DNA of 64,000 bases, from positions 25,029 through 89,028 of the forward strand of contig NASX01000014.1 in the NCBI GenBank assembly GCA_002085155.1, written 5' to 3'. Below, one piece after another: positions 51,432 to 60,786 of the stretch. Every line of letters begins with the position of its first letter. Position 1 is the stretch's first letter. This DNA comes from Sorangiineae bacterium NIC37A_2. GTDB taxonomy: Bacteria > Myxococcota_A > Polyangia > Polyangiales > Polyangiaceae. Position numbers and translations under genes: made by a program. The notes beneath the pieces were generated by a model, which saw nothing but the letters and a program-made list of their open reading frames with translations, ran no database searches and was not told the DNA's origin.

Positions 51432-53170
51432 TGACGGGTGATCTCGATTGGGTGGTTCGGGCGTGGCTCGAGTTGGACCCGAACCCGGCCCACCGGGATC
51501 AGCTGCGTGCGCTTGTCGAGCAAGGGAACACGCGCGAGCTGGAGCGGCTTTTTGAGCAGCCTCTGAGCTTCGGGACCGCGGGGCTTCGAGGCGCAGTGGG
51601 GCCGGGCACGAGCGCCATGAACCTGGTGATGGTGACCGCGCTGGCCCGGGCGCTTTCGGACTACCTTTCGACGCGGGCGCAAGTGGCCCGGGTTGTGATC
51701 GGCTTTGACGCTCGTCCCGAGAGCGAGAGCTACGCGCGGGCGATTGCGAAGGAGCTTGCCGACGATGGTCACCACGTCCTGTTGCTGGAGAAGGCTGCGC
51801 CGACTCCGCTCGTGGCGTTCCTGGCTCGGCTGAGGGGGACCGATGCGGCGGTTGTGGCGACGGCCAGCCACAATCCGCGCAGCGACGCTGGCATCAAGGT
51901 GTTCGACGAACTCGGCATCCAGATCAAAGGTCCCTGGGATCGCGAGATTCAGGCGCGCATGGGCAATACGAGCCGAGAGCTCATCGAGCGCGTTTTAATG
52001 CCTCGGCGGAAGACAGAGCAAGCCGGGCGCATCGAAGCCCCCGAGGCGCGAGACATTGCGGCGTATTTCTCCTGGATCCGAGAGCTGGGGCAGCGGGTCG
52101 ATCCCGGCTCGGGCGCCCGCATTCGCGTCGCCTACAGTCCGCTCCACGGTGTGGGGGGCGAGGCTGCCCTAAGGGTCGCCAAGGAGCTGGGCTTCGATCT
52201 CGCCGTTGTGGAGGAGCAGGCTGAGCCCGATGGAGCCTTCCCGACGCTCCCGCGGCCGAATCCCGAAGAGCCGGGGACGATGGACCTGCTCTCTGCCCTC
52301 GCGGAGGACGAAAACCTGAGCCTTGCGCTCGCGAATGATCCCGACGCTGATCGGCTCGCGTTGCTGGCTGAGAATGAGGGCGGGCAGCTTGTGCAGTGGA
52401 GCGGCGATGAGCTCGGGCTCTTGCTCGCTGACGCTTGGCTCGAGGCAGCGAAGGTTCCGGATCCGCTGCTCGTGGCGAGTGTTGTGTCGTCACCGGCGGT
52501 GGCTCTGCTCGCGGAGAAACGCGGAGCCACGCTGGCTCGTACGCTCACAGGGTTCAAATGGATCTGCCACCGAGCCGACACTGACTCCTTCGTCTTCGCT
52601 TATGAAGAAGCGCTCGGCTATTGTTTCGGGCTGGGGCCGAGGCGGCCGGTGCTCGACAAGGATGGGATCGCAGCCCTTGCGATCGTGGTTTCGCTCGCGC
52701 GCAGACTCGCCGCAGAGACGGGACTCTCTCCAGGTCAGGCTCTCACTCGCCGCCTCGCGGAGCTCTCGGTCGAGGTCGGTCTCTGGGTCAACAAGCCTCA
52801 CAACGTTCGCTTTGAGTCGGACGAAATCGCGGCCCGAGCGCGCGTGGGACAACAACTTTTGCGCTCGCCTTCGCTCGGCAAGATCGCTGATTTTCAGGTG
52901 GAGCGACGTGTCGACTATCGGGTTCCGTCTGTGGCCGAGGAGCGCGGCATCCCCACCGACGATGTGCTCACCCTGGAACTCCGCCGCGCGGACGCGCAAG
53001 CTGTTGTGCACGTGCGCCCGAGCGGCACGGAGCCGAAGCTGAAAATCTATTGTCACGTGGGGAGCGAGCTCGGCCGTGTGGAGGACGCGCCTTTGGTGCG
53101 CGCGCGCCTCGAGCAGACAGCACACGAGATCTCTTCCGCTCTCGAAAGAGTGCTCCTCTCTGCACCTTGA
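51431..53170 (+). CDS. Phosphohexomutase (phosphoglucomutase/phosphomannomutase)
   Basis: The 579-residue product shows SFGTAGLRGAVGPGTSAMN at the N-terminus, the phosphoserine loop TASHNPRSDAGIKVF with Ser146, the metal loop ANDPDADRLALL, and the C-terminal VRPSGTEPKLKIYCHV phosphate-binding loop. The usual N-x-Y-N-G after SHNP is replaced by RSDAG. This size suits the phosphoglucomutase PgcA/PGM2-like branch. It would interconvert hexose 1- and 6-phosphates and feed polysaccharide precursors. It is coupled to rlmN. Confidence 0.92.
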   Translation: MTGDLDWVVRAWLELDPNPAHRDQLRALVEQGNTRELERLFEQPLSFGTAGLRGAVGPGTSAMNLVMVTALARALSDYLSTRAQVARVVIGFDARPESESYARAIAKELADDGHHVLLLEKAAPTPLVAFLARLRGTDAAVVATASHNPRSDAGIKVFDELGIQIKGPWDREIQARMGNTSRELIERVLMPRRKTEQAGRIEAPEARDIAAYFSWIRELGQRVDPGSGARIRVAYSPLHGVGGEAALRVAKELGFDLAVVEEQAEPDGAFPTLPRPNPEEPGTMDLLSALAEDENLSLALANDPDADRLALLAENEGGQLVQWSGDELGLLLADAWLEAAKVPDPLLVASVVSSPAVALLAEKRGATLARTLTGFKWICHRADTDSFVFAYEEALGYCFGLGPRRPVLDKDGIAALAIVVSLARRLAAETGLSPGQALTRRLAELSVEVGLWVNKPHNVRFESDEIAARARVGQQLLRSPSLGKIADFQVERRVDYRVPSVAEERGIPTDDVLTLELRRADAQAVVHVRPSGTEPKLKIYCHVGSELGRVEDAPLVRARLEQTAHEISSALERVLLSAP

Positions 53171-53340
53171 TTGCGTCGAACGGAGTGCGTGGCGTCTCTC
53201 TCCGGTTCGCCCTTTGGCCGGCGTTCCGAAAATCCTCATGATTGGTGGCAGAGGCGCACGCCTTTGGCTCCAAAAGTTGCGCCGTTTTGCGGGATCTATT
53301 GAAGGAACCCGGCGAGCAGCCGTTTCTCCCTCACACTGCC

Positions 53341-54171
53341 ATGAAACGACTCTTTGCTTTGCTGAGTTCCGTCACTGCTCTCGCTGCGTGTTCCTCTCAG
53401 TCGGCGGCGCCCCCAGCGCGCGCGCCCGCGCCGGAGCCTCAGGTGACGGCCGAAGTTCCAGCGCCTGAGCAGGAGATGGCTCAGGCCCCCGAGGAAGAGA
53501 TGCAAATGGCGAAGGAGCCGGAGCGACCACTCGCAAAGGTCCTTCCTACAACCTGCGAGCCTGGACCCGTATGTGTGCCTCCTGTCGCCTTCGCGAAAGC
53601 GGCTTGTAAGGGGCGCTATCCCGACATGGCGATCGCGATGTTCGAGAAGACGACTCCCTGGCAACGCCTTTATCTCAAGGCGGAGAGCATCGAAGCCGTG
53701 AACGCCTACGGTTCGCGGGATACCCCAGAGCCGATTGTGTTCGGCGAGGAGGTCTTGCTGCTTCGGACCGCTCAGGGTTCGATGACGAGCTCAGCGGACA
53801 TTGATGTGCTCCGCTGGGACGGCAGCTGCGCCACTGTTTCGCGAGAGATGTTCGTCGAACGCCAGATGCGCGAGGTGTATAACGCCCCGATCGACTGGAA
53901 GCAGCTCGACGGGTACATCCGTCAGGCTCTCCTGAAGAGCAAATACGTCAAGCTGACCTACGAAGCTCAGAAGGTCGCCTGTCAGGACTCGCGCTTCGGC
54001 CCGCCGAGCCCGCCCTGCGAGAAGGCGAACCGCCGCTTGAACGACGCGATCACCGTCGCCGTGCGGGGCGGAACGAAGTTGCCGGTTCCGGAGAAGCTGC
54101 CCGCCTGGGCTCCGATCGAGATGGCCCCGGAGGCCGTCGCCTCGAACTCAAATTCTCTCGCGCCGTTCTGA
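53341..54171 (+). CDS. Lipoprotein, unknown
   Basis: MKRLFALLSSVTALAACSSQ is a lipoprotein signal with lipobox AAC. A Pro/Glu-rich stretch of about 60 residues follows, then a region of about 170 residues with LPTTCEPGPVCVPPVAFAKA, KGRYPDMAIAMFEKTTPWQR, ADIDVLRWDGSCATVSREMF and an even spacing of six cysteines. Unknown family. The gene is followed by a strong terminator at 54221. The start at 53341 is set by the signal peptide. Confidence 0.78.
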   Translation: MKRLFALLSSVTALAACSSQSAAPPARAPAPEPQVTAEVPAPEQEMAQAPEEEMQMAKEPERPLAKVLPTTCEPGPVCVPPVAFAKAACKGRYPDMAIAMFEKTTPWQRLYLKAESIEAVNAYGSRDTPEPIVFGEEVLLLRTAQGSMTSSADIDVLRWDGSCATVSREMFVERQMREVYNAPIDWKQLDGYIRQALLKSKYVKLTYEAQKVACQDSRFGPPSPPCEKANRRLNDAITVAVRGGTKLPVPEKLPAWAPIEMAPEAVASNSNSLAPF

Positions 54172-54220
54172 ACCTGAAAGGGGCGGGAGCTCGCTGAGCT
54201 TCCCTCCCGAGCCTCATCGG

Positions 54221-54272
54221 AGGCCCCCGTGCTGCGCTCGTATCCGGCGCGGTGAAAATGGGGGCCTTTTTT
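54221..54272 (+). terminator. Rho-independent terminator after the lipoprotein gene
   Basis: AGGCCCCC (54221-54228) pairs with GGGGGCCT (54260-54267), and the second arm runs straight into TTTTTT up to 54272. The 31-base loop may form an inner GCGC stem. It lies after the plus-strand gene ending at 54171 and before the converging M16 gene. Confidence 0.65.
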
Positions 54273-54280
54273 GCGCTGGG

Positions 54281-55555
54281 TCAGTCTGGATGGTCGTAGC
54301 GAAGGACGCGGCTACTCTTGAGGCCGGGGATTTTGGACTCGAGGCTCGCGCCGATCTCCGAGTGGGTTCCGACGACAGCGATGGTCAGGTTCTCCGGAGA
54401 GATGCGGCGCCGGAGCGCTTCATTGACGTCCTCGACCGTGACCTCGCGGACTTTGTCCGGGAAGCTTTCAAAGTAGCCGGGCTCGAGTCCGTACACTGCC
54501 TCCTCCAGACGAAGCTGAACCCGCTTCTGGGCGGTGTCTGAGGAGAAGACGTGACTTCGGCGCAAGTAGCGTTGTGCGCGGGTGAGCTCAGCCTTCGTGA
54601 TACCTTGGTGGCAGAGGGACTCGATCATCTCGAGCGCGAGCGAGACGCAGGCGAGCGTGTCTTTGGCTTCGGGGAAGGTCCAAATGGAGAAGGTTCCGCG
54701 GGACCTGTCGAGGCTCAGATAGCTATAGGCTCCGTACGACCAGCCGCGCTTGATACGGATCTCGCGGCTGAGGCGGCCGGTGAAGGTTCCGCCGAAGATC
54801 GTGTTGGCGACGTGGAGCGCGACCTGGTCTTTGTCTTTTGGATGCGCTCCGGCTCCGCCCAGGACGATTTGGCTCTGGCTCCGCGCGGGTTTGTCGACGA
54901 AGAAGAGACGTCGACCAGGGGGAGCCTCGGGCTCGGAGACGGGCGGCGGGGAGAGGGGAGCGCTGTTGGTCAGGCGGGCCGCAAAGCTCTCGAGAACCTC
55001 GGGGCTGACGTCACCGGCTCCGGCGATCAGCAGATGGGGCTCTCTTCCAAGCGCCTCTGCGTGGCGCACGACGTCCTGGTGAGTGATAGCTTCGAGGCTC
55101 GAGCGCGTCCCACCTGCGGGGCGCGACAGCGGGTGGTCGCCGTAGACGTGCCGCTCAAAGGTCGAGAAAGCGAGGCCGCGATCGTTTTCGAGGGCCTCGT
55201 ACCATTCGGCGAGGCTCTCATCTTTGACGCGGTCGAACTCGTCTTCGAACAGCCCAGGCCGGGTCCAGGTCTCTTCAACAGCATCGAGGTAGGCGCGGAG
55301 GTTCTCCGAAAGAACGGCCCCGCCCAGGCTCAAATGGGTCTTTTGGACCTCACCAAGCAGGCTGCCTCCGAGAGCATCGAGCCGCTCATTGTTCTCATCG
55401 GCGCTCCGGCCCCCTGCCGTGCGCCGCATGAGCCTCACTGTCAGGCGAGTCAGCCCCTCTTTGCCCACCGGGTCGAGGAGGCTTCCATCGAGGCGGGTTG
55501 TCGTCACGTGAGCCAGGGGCAGGCGCCCGTCGCGCTCAATGAACACCGCGCTCAT
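54281..55555 (-). CDS. M16-family peptidase-like protein without the zinc site (inactive partner)
   Basis: The 424-residue protein has the M16/insulinase fold (SQIVLGGAGAHPKDKDQVALHVANTIF, GTFTGRLSREIRIKRGWSYGAYSYL, and the R/Y pair at the C-terminal half), but the N-terminal HxxEH site is replaced: where active family members have HLxEH, this protein has TRLTVRLMRRTAG. M16B enzymes often work as a pair, one active and one not, like mitochondrial processing peptidase. Its start overlaps the stop of the upstream M16 gene by 4 bp. Confidence 0.9.
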   Translation of the reverse strand: MSAVFIERDGRLPLAHVTTTRLDGSLLDPVGKEGLTRLTVRLMRRTAGGRSADENNERLDALGGSLLGEVQKTHLSLGGAVLSENLRAYLDAVEETWTRPGLFEDEFDRVKDESLAEWYEALENDRGLAFSTFERHVYGDHPLSRPAGGTRSSLEAITHQDVVRHAEALGREPHLLIAGAGDVSPEVLESFAARLTNSAPLSPPPVSEPEAPPGRRLFFVDKPARSQSQIVLGGAGAHPKDKDQVALHVANTIFGGTFTGRLSREIRIKRGWSYGAYSYLSLDRSRGTFSIWTFPEAKDTLACVSLALEMIESLCHQGITKAELTRAQRYLRRSHVFSSDTAQKRVQLRLEEAVYGLEPGYFESFPDKVREVTVEDVNEALRRRISPENLTIAVVGTHSEIGASLESKIPGLKSSRVLRYDHPD

Positions 55556-56907
55556 GACGCCTCCTTCGCGTGGCCGAGGACCACGGAGCGGGAGTTTCTC
55601 GTGAGATAGCGGCGTCCCACTCGCAGGAGATCGCCAGCGTCGAGCTGACCCAGGCGTTCGAGGCGTTCGAAGGCCGCCGCGGGTTTGCCGAGGATGGTCT
55701 CATAAAATCCAATGGTCGAGGCCTTCCCATCGGCGGTCTCGAGCCCCGAGAGCAGCGCCAACTTCGTGCGACTGCGAGCGCGCGCGAGCTCATCAGAGGA
55801 GAGAGGCTCGGCGAGGACGCGATCGAGCTCCTCGTCGATGGCGGAAAGGATCGTCTCGGCGCGGACACCCTCGCGGGCGGCAGCGGAGAACTCAATGAGA
55901 CTCGGGTCTTTATGAGGACCGACGGCCCCACGGATGTCACTCACGAGGGACTCCTTCCGCACGAGGCGCTTCGGCAAACGACTCGCTGCGCCCCCGACCA
56001 GTGCCTCCATGAGCAAGCTCATCGCCACGTGATCGTCGTCTCCGAGGGCAGGTCCCTTGTAGCCCATCGCGAGCCGGTCGGCGCTGCTCGCGAGGTCGAG
56101 GGTGCGGACTCGCTCCTCGATCTGTGGCGGTTCGGGCCAGGTCTCCTCCATCGGGATCGGTGAGCTCACGATCGGTCCGTAGGCCTCCTGAATCATCGAC
56201 AGCGCCGAGCGCATCGAAAAATCTCCGACCAAAATGAGCGCTGCGTTCCCCGGGCTGTAGTAGGCGCGGTAGAAGCTCATCAGATCGTCGAGGGTGAACC
56301 CCTTGATGTCCTCCTCGAGACCGATGGTCGGGATTTTGTAGGTGTGCCGCTGGAAGGCGGTCGACCATAAGAGCTCGTCGACCTTCCCATCGACATCGTC
56401 ATCGACGCGGAAGCGTCGTTCGCTCAAGACGACGTCCTTTTCCGTGTCGAGCTCCGCCTGGCCGAGCACGAGCCGATGCATGCGCGTCGCCTCGAGCTTA
56501 ACGATCTTGCCGAGCTGATCTTTCGGAAAGGCTTCCTGGTATTGCGTGAAGTCGAGCCAGGTCGAGGCGTTATTGTCCGCGCCCGCCGCCTCCATCTGAC
56601 GGTCGAACTCTCCGGGAGGGAAACCTTCCATGGTCCCGAACATCAGATGTTCAAAGAGGTGCGCGAGGCCGGTCTTGCCCGGATGCTCGTGGCGCGACCC
56701 GACCTTAAACCAGGTATGGTAAGCGACGACTTTGGCGCTGGTATCGACCAAGAGCAGGATGGTCAGCCCATTGTTCAGGCGGAAGCGCGCGATCTCGAGC
56801 TCAGGGCCGAAAGGGATCGTCCCCTCGAAGCTGAGCGCGTGAGCGGGGGCTCGAGCGCTGAGCTCAGCGGTCAGGCGAGAGAGCGCGCTCGGGTTTCGCT
56901 GAGTCAT
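55552..56907 (-). CDS. M16-family zinc peptidase (active subunit)
   Basis: The 451-residue protein has HLFEH (His83, Glu86, His87) in [16 protein letters not shown] and a distal Glu in [20 protein letters not shown] as third ligand, so it should bind zinc. No signal peptide is visible at the N-terminus ([16 protein letters not shown]), so a cytoplasmic site is likely. It probably degrades or processes peptides jointly with the inactive neighbour. It overlaps lepA and the other M16 gene by 4 bp each. Confidence 0.93.
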   Translation of the reverse strand: MTQRNPSALSRLTAELSARAPAHALSFEGTIPFGPELEIARFRLNNGLTILLLVDTSAKVVAYHTWFKVGSRHEHPGKTGLAHLFEHLMFGTMEGFPPGEFDRQMEAAGADNNASTWLDFTQYQEAFPKDQLGKIVKLEATRMHRLVLGQAELDTEKDVVLSERRFRVDDDVDGKVDELLWSTAFQRHTYKIPTIGLEEDIKGFTLDDLMSFYRAYYSPGNAALILVGDFSMRSALSMIQEAYGPIVSSPIPMEETWPEPPQIEERVRTLDLASSADRLAMGYKGPALGDDDHVAMSLLMEALVGGAASRLPKRLVRKESLVSDIRGAVGPHKDPSLIEFSAAAREGVRAETILSAIDEELDRVLAEPLSSDELARARSRTKLALLSGLETADGKASTIGFYETILGKPAAAFERLERLGQLDAGDLLRVGRRYLTRNSRSVVLGHAKEAS

Positions 56908-58721
56908 CCCTTGTCCTTGTCGTCGAGGCGGAGCACTGCGAGGAACGCCTCCTGAGGCACCTCGACGTTTCCGACCGCCTTCATGCGCTTCTTTCCTTCC
57001 TTCTGCTTCTCAAGCAGCTTGCGCTTGCGGGAGATGTCGCCGCCGTAGCACTTCGCGGTGACGTCTTTGCGCAGCGCGCGGATCGTGCTGCGTGCGATGA
57101 TCTTCGCCCCGATGGCGGCCTGGATGGCGACCTCGTACTGTTGCGCTGGGATCAGCTCCTTGAGCTTCGCGGCGAGGGCGCGTCCGCGGAAGAAGGCATT
57201 GTCTCGGTGCAGGATCGTCGACAAGGCGTCGAGAGGCTCGCCGTTTACGAGCAGGTCGAGCTTGATCAGATCGTCTGTGCGATAGCCTGCAAGCTCATAG
57301 TCCATGCTCGCGAAGCCTTTCGTGGCGCTCTTCAGCTTGTCGTGCATGTCGAGGATGACTTCCCCGAGCGGCAGCTCGTAGGTGATCACGACGTGGTCTT
57401 GGGTCGCAAAGTTGAGCCCTTGTTGAATGCCACGCCGCTCCTCGCAGAGCTGGACCACGGCGCCGACAAAGGACGCCGGCACGTGGATGTTCACTTTGAC
57501 GATCGGCTCTTCGATCGATTGAAGCTCACCGGGCGGGGGCAGCTTCGACGGATTGTCCACCAGAACGAGCTCGCCCCGCTTGGTGTGGGCCTTGTAGACA
57601 ACGCTCGGCGCCGTGGTGATGAGGTCGAGTTTGTATTCCCGCTCCAGGCGCTCCTGGATGATCTCCATGTGCAAGAGCCCCAGGAATCCGCAGCGGAACC
57701 CGAAGCCCAGGGCCTCCGAGGTGTCGGGCTCGTAGGTAAACGAGGAATCGTTCAAATGGAGCTTGGCGAGAGCGTCCCTGAGACCTTCGTAGTCCGCCGA
57801 GTCCGTCGGGAAGAGGCCCGCGAAGACCATCGGCTTGACCTCCTTGAAGCCAGGTAGGGGCTCGGTCGCGCCACCGGTCGCCAGGGTCAGCGTGTCGCCG
57901 ATCTTGGTGTCTTCGGTCGACTTGATGCTGGCGGCTGCGAAACCGACTTCACCCATGCGGAGTTCGGTGAGCGAAGTCGGGTGAGGGGAGAAGCAACCGA
58001 GCTCGGTGATCTCGAAGGTGCGCCCAGTCGACATGAAGCGCACCTTGTCGCCCTTCTTGAGGGCGCCATCGACGATCCTGAGCATCACCATCGCCCCCCG
58101 GTAGCTATCGTACCAGGAGTCGAACACGAGGGCTCTGAGTGGCCCATCGGGCTCACCCTTCGGAGGCGGGATGCGCTCGACGACAGCTTCGAGCAGGTCG
58201 GCGACACCGATGCCCGTCTTGCCGCTGGTCATGAGTGCGCCACTGCAGTCGAGGCCAATGACTTCTTCGATGTCGTGGGCCGCGCGGTCGACGTCCGCCG
58301 AGGGTAGGTCGACCTTGTTCAGAACGGGGAGAATTTCGAGGTTATTCTCGATGGCGAGGTAGGTGTTCGCGACGGTCTGCGCCTGGACGCTTTGGGTTGC
58401 ATCAACGACGAGCAACGCCCCTTCGCACGCGCGCAAGCTCGAGGAAACCTCGTAGCTGAAGTCGACATGTCCGGGAGTGTCGATCAGCTGGAGCTGGTAG
58501 ATCTGTCCGTCCTTCGCTTTGTACTTCAGGCGAACGGACTGGGCTTTGATCGTGATGCCGCGTTCACGTTCAAGCTCGAGCTTGTCGAGGAACTGTTCCT
58601 TCTTCTCGCGCGCTTCGAGCGCACCCGTCACGTCCATGATGCGGTCAGCAAGAGTGCTCTTGCCGTGATCGATGTGCGCGATGATTGAAAAATTACGGAT
58701 ATGGGACGCGGCGGCAGACAT
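56904..58721 (-). CDS. lepA: Elongation factor 4 (LepA)
   Basis: A translational GTPase of 605 residues: P-loop [14 protein letters not shown], switch [18 protein letters not shown], and the LepA-specific C-terminal domain with [20 protein letters not shown] and [22 protein letters not shown]. The length and order are standard. It back-translocates or remodels stalled ribosomes. In this operon it is followed by two M16 genes through 4-bp overlaps, and the RHH gene sits 44 bp upstream. Confidence 0.97.
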   Translation of the reverse strand: MSAAASHIRNFSIIAHIDHGKSTLADRIMDVTGALEAREKKEQFLDKLELERERGITIKAQSVRLKYKAKDGQIYQLQLIDTPGHVDFSYEVSSSLRACEGALLVVDATQSVQAQTVANTYLAIENNLEILPVLNKVDLPSADVDRAAHDIEEVIGLDCSGALMTSGKTGIGVADLLEAVVERIPPPKGEPDGPLRALVFDSWYDSYRGAMVMLRIVDGALKKGDKVRFMSTGRTFEITELGCFSPHPTSLTELRMGEVGFAAASIKSTEDTKIGDTLTLATGGATEPLPGFKEVKPMVFAGLFPTDSADYEGLRDALAKLHLNDSSFTYEPDTSEALGFGFRCGFLGLLHMEIIQERLEREYKLDLITTAPSVVYKAHTKRGELVLVDNPSKLPPPGELQSIEEPIVKVNIHVPASFVGAVVQLCEERRGIQQGLNFATQDHVVITYELPLGEVILDMHDKLKSATKGFASMDYELAGYRTDDLIKLDLLVNGEPLDALSTILHRDNAFFRGRALAAKLKELIPAQQYEVAIQAAIGAKIIARSTIRALRKDVTAKCYGGDISRKRKLLEKQKEGKKRMKAVGNVEVPQEAFLAVLRLDDKDKG

Positions 58722-58765
58722 GATGAGGGGAGCGGGGCTTTCGTAGGCTCCGGTCGCTCGGGCTC

Positions 58766-58960
58766 TTACTTGCGACGCTGGGCGGAGTCGACCAGAGAAA
58801 GTTGCCCAGGCAGTTTCTCTGCGTGCTCGCGGAGGACGAGGTCGATGCCTTCACGGATGTACACAGCGACCGGCACCTTCGTTCTCTCGTGCAAGAGATG
58901 CAGGGCGTCGTTCTGTTCGGGCGTGATGTAGACCGTGGTCGAGATCTTCTTGCGAGCCAT
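58766..58960 (-). CDS. Ribbon-helix-helix (CopG-like) small protein
   Basis: The 64-residue product begins [20 protein letters not shown], where ISTTVYITP is the DNA-binding beta strand, followed by [20 protein letters not shown] as the two helices of the RHH fold. It would bind DNA as a dimer. The start at 58960 has GGGAGA eight bases upstream; the longer frame is spurious. No toxin partner sits next to it. It heads the lepA operon, and a consensus-like promoter lies 68 bp upstream. Confidence 0.85.
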   Translation of the reverse strand: MARKKISTTVYITPEQNDALHLLHERTKVPVAVYIREGIDLVLREHAEKLPGQLSLVDSAQRRK

Positions 58961-59027
58961 TGCCGTTCTCCCGCGGGGGATGGCTCTTTTGGCGGGAGTC
59001 TGCGGTCCCGTCAAATGGCCACTCGTT

Positions 59028-59056
59028 ACAATAGATTCCAATACGTGTGTCGTCAA
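59028..59056 (-). promoter_or_regulatory. Sigma-70-type promoter for the RHH-lepA operon
   Basis: On the minus strand TTGACG (plus 59051-59056) is followed after exactly 17 bases by TATTGT (plus 59028-59033). That is five of six at -35 and four of six at -10 with the ideal spacer. It lies about 68 bp upstream of the start at 58960, in the AT-rich intergenic region. Confidence 0.6.
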
Positions 59057-59148
59057 CGGCACGTCCTTGGGCTGACTTTTGGTAAGAGCGCGAAAATTAA
59101 GGAAAATATTCGGCGCCCAGGAACAGCCCGCAGCGCCGATTGGTTCCC

Positions 59149-59177
59149 TTGACGAAAAATTACGTCAATATTAAAAG
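59149..59177 (+). promoter_or_regulatory. Palindrome overlapping a possible promoter before the EF-hand-like lipoprotein pair
   Basis: TTGACG (59149-59154) and its inverted copy CGTCAA (59163-59168) are separated by an 8-base AT-only spacer except for the arms. Read as a promoter, TTGACG could be the -35 and TAAAAG (59172-59177) a weak -10 at 17 bases. The arrangement would let a dimeric regulator binding the palindrome block the promoter. The gene starts at 59255. Confidence 0.5.
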
Positions 59178-59254
59178 TCCTCAAAGGCTCCGAGGTCGTT
59201 TCCCCGGCCGCGGCCATTTCCGCGAGTGACAATCGATGCTTACCTGGAGGGGCG

Positions 59255-60082
59255 ATGCTGTTTGAGCCGGGGAGCGGCGTCAGAACGTTGAAGGCGAGGG
59301 CGGCCGTCCGTCCCGCGGGGCTCGTTTGTTTGGTCTTGGGTCTGGGGGGCATGACCCTCGGCTGCGGCGGCAAACAACAAGAAGGGCCGTCGGAGCCCGG
59401 CTCGGCGCATGTGCGTCGTTCGACGAAGATTGAGCTCGAGCCGTGTGCCGTGGCGGAGAGCGCCGGGCTCGATGCAAACGGCGACGGTCGCGCGGAAGTG
59501 GGCAGAGCGATGTCAGGCGGGCGGGAAGCGTGCCGTGTCGCCGACTTGAACGGAGACGGACGTCCCGACCGCACAACATTCTTCGACAGCGAAGGGCGCT
59601 TGCGTCGGGTCGAGAGCGACTTCGATCGAGACGGTCGCATCGACGAGATCGCTTTGTACGCAGCGGGCGTTCTGCAGGAGAAACATCGCGCGACGCTCCT
59701 CGGCGGGAAGCTCGATACCTGGGAGTTTTACGAGGGGGGCGCGCTGGTTCGCACTGAGCGCGACAAAAACGGCGATGGAATCATCGACCAATGGTGGGAG
59801 TACCCGCGTCCCGGATGTCCTCTGATCCATACGGATAGCGACGGAGACGGCCGCCCCGATCCCCACACCACGATCGACTACTGCCAGGCGACCGGCTACG
59901 TGCCGCCCGAAGAAATCCGTCCTCGCCCGGCCGCGGAAACGCGCTCTTTCGAATCCGAAGGCACCCAGGTCACCGAGATTCGCGAGGTGTCGAGCGAGAC
60001 CGAAGGGGCGAGCGAGGAAAAGGGCGCTCAAGGCGCCCCTGACTCCGAGAGCAGCTCCGGACAGAGCGAGGAGAAGCCATGA
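59255..60082 (+). CDS. Lipoprotein with EF-hand-like calcium-binding repeats
   Basis: The signal peptide and lipobox are LVCLVLGLGGMTLGCGG (LGC-G). The mature part has several DxDxDG-type loops: LDANGDGRAEVGRAM, ADLNGDGRPDRTTFF, SDFDRDGRIDEIALY, DKNGDGIIDQWWEY and TDSDGDGRPDPHTTI. These match the calcium-binding loops of EF-hand or dockerin-like repeats. A Glu/Ser-rich tail ends the protein. It overlaps the next, related gene by 4 bp (ATGA). It may bind calcium at the cell surface; ligand and partner are unknown. An N-terminal stretch before the signal suggests a possible later start. Confidence 0.85.
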   Translation: MLFEPGSGVRTLKARAAVRPAGLVCLVLGLGGMTLGCGGKQQEGPSEPGSAHVRRSTKIELEPCAVAESAGLDANGDGRAEVGRAMSGGREACRVADLNGDGRPDRTTFFDSEGRLRRVESDFDRDGRIDEIALYAAGVLQEKHRATLLGGKLDTWEFYEGGALVRTERDKNGDGIIDQWWEYPRPGCPLIHTDSDGDGRPDPHTTIDYCQATGYVPPEEIRPRPAAETRSFESEGTQVTEIREVSSETEGASEEKGAQGAPDSESSSGQSEEKP

Positions 60083-60744
60083 GATCGATGCTCGGTCGTT
60101 TGCAGAAACTCGCCGCCGTCCCTCTGCTCTTCGCGCTCCTGCCCGCTTGCGGCGAAAAGAAGGAAGCAGCGCCGCCGCCGAGGGTCGCCACGGGCCAACG
60201 TCAAGACGACCAATCTCGCTGCGTTGATACCGGCGGGCCTGACCGCGAAGTTTCGGAGACCGCCTCGACCGCCTCGAAGGACATGAACGTTCGTCGTGTC
60301 TATGCCCACTCGGGGCATGGCGAGGAGCGCGCGCGCGTCCTGATCTGTCGCGAGGTGGATACGAACTTTGATGGCATCAAGGACGTGGTCCGGACCTACG
60401 ACGACCGGGGCGACAAGCTCATGGAGCAGGCGGACTCGGACTATGACGGGCGCATCGACACTTGGATCACCTTCGCCGGCTCATATCCGAGCAAGATCGA
60501 GATCGATACGAACGGGGACGGCAGTCCTGATGTCATTCGTCTGTACGTGGGCTCGCAGCTCGTCCGTATCCAGCGGGACCTGAATTTCGACGGGGAGCCG
60601 GACCAGTTCGAGGTGTACCGGGGCGGACGCCTCGATCGCATCGGTGTGGACGAAGACTTTGACGGAAAGGTCGATCGGTGGGATCGGGACGAGGAGCTAG
60701 CTCGGGCCGAGCTCGCGGAGGCCCAGAACCGCGCCTCCGAGTGA
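60079..60744 (+). CDS. Lipoprotein with EF-hand-like repeats, second of a pair
   Basis: The 221-residue product has a signal with lipobox LPAC (LAAVPLLFALLPACGEK). It carries the same kind of loops: DTNFDGIKDVVRTY, DSDYDGRIDTWITF, DTNGDGSPDVIRLY, DLNFDGEPDQFEVY and DEDFDGKVDRWDRD, in a regular repeat of about 22-25 residues. The two genes are probably ancient duplicates. They share an operon by a 4-bp overlap. Confidence 0.85.
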   Translation: MRSMLGRLQKLAAVPLLFALLPACGEKKEAAPPPRVATGQRQDDQSRCVDTGGPDREVSETASTASKDMNVRRVYAHSGHGEERARVLICREVDTNFDGIKDVVRTYDDRGDKLMEQADSDYDGRIDTWITFAGSYPSKIEIDTNGDGSPDVIRLYVGSQLVRIQRDLNFDGEPDQFEVYRGGRLDRIGVDEDFDGKVDRWDRDEELARAELAEAQNRASE

Positions 60745-60786
60745 CGGCTCGCGACCTCTTCTCTCTCCGAAATACACCAATCTTAA

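Noticed and set aside
54551..55609. 352-residue plus-strand frame opposite the inactive M16 gene
   Set aside because: The M16 fold motifs are on the minus strand with exact 4-bp overlaps to its neighbours.
58766..58960. Toxin-antitoxin module with the RHH protein as antitoxin
   Set aside because: No small toxin-like gene lies next to it; the neighbour is lepA.
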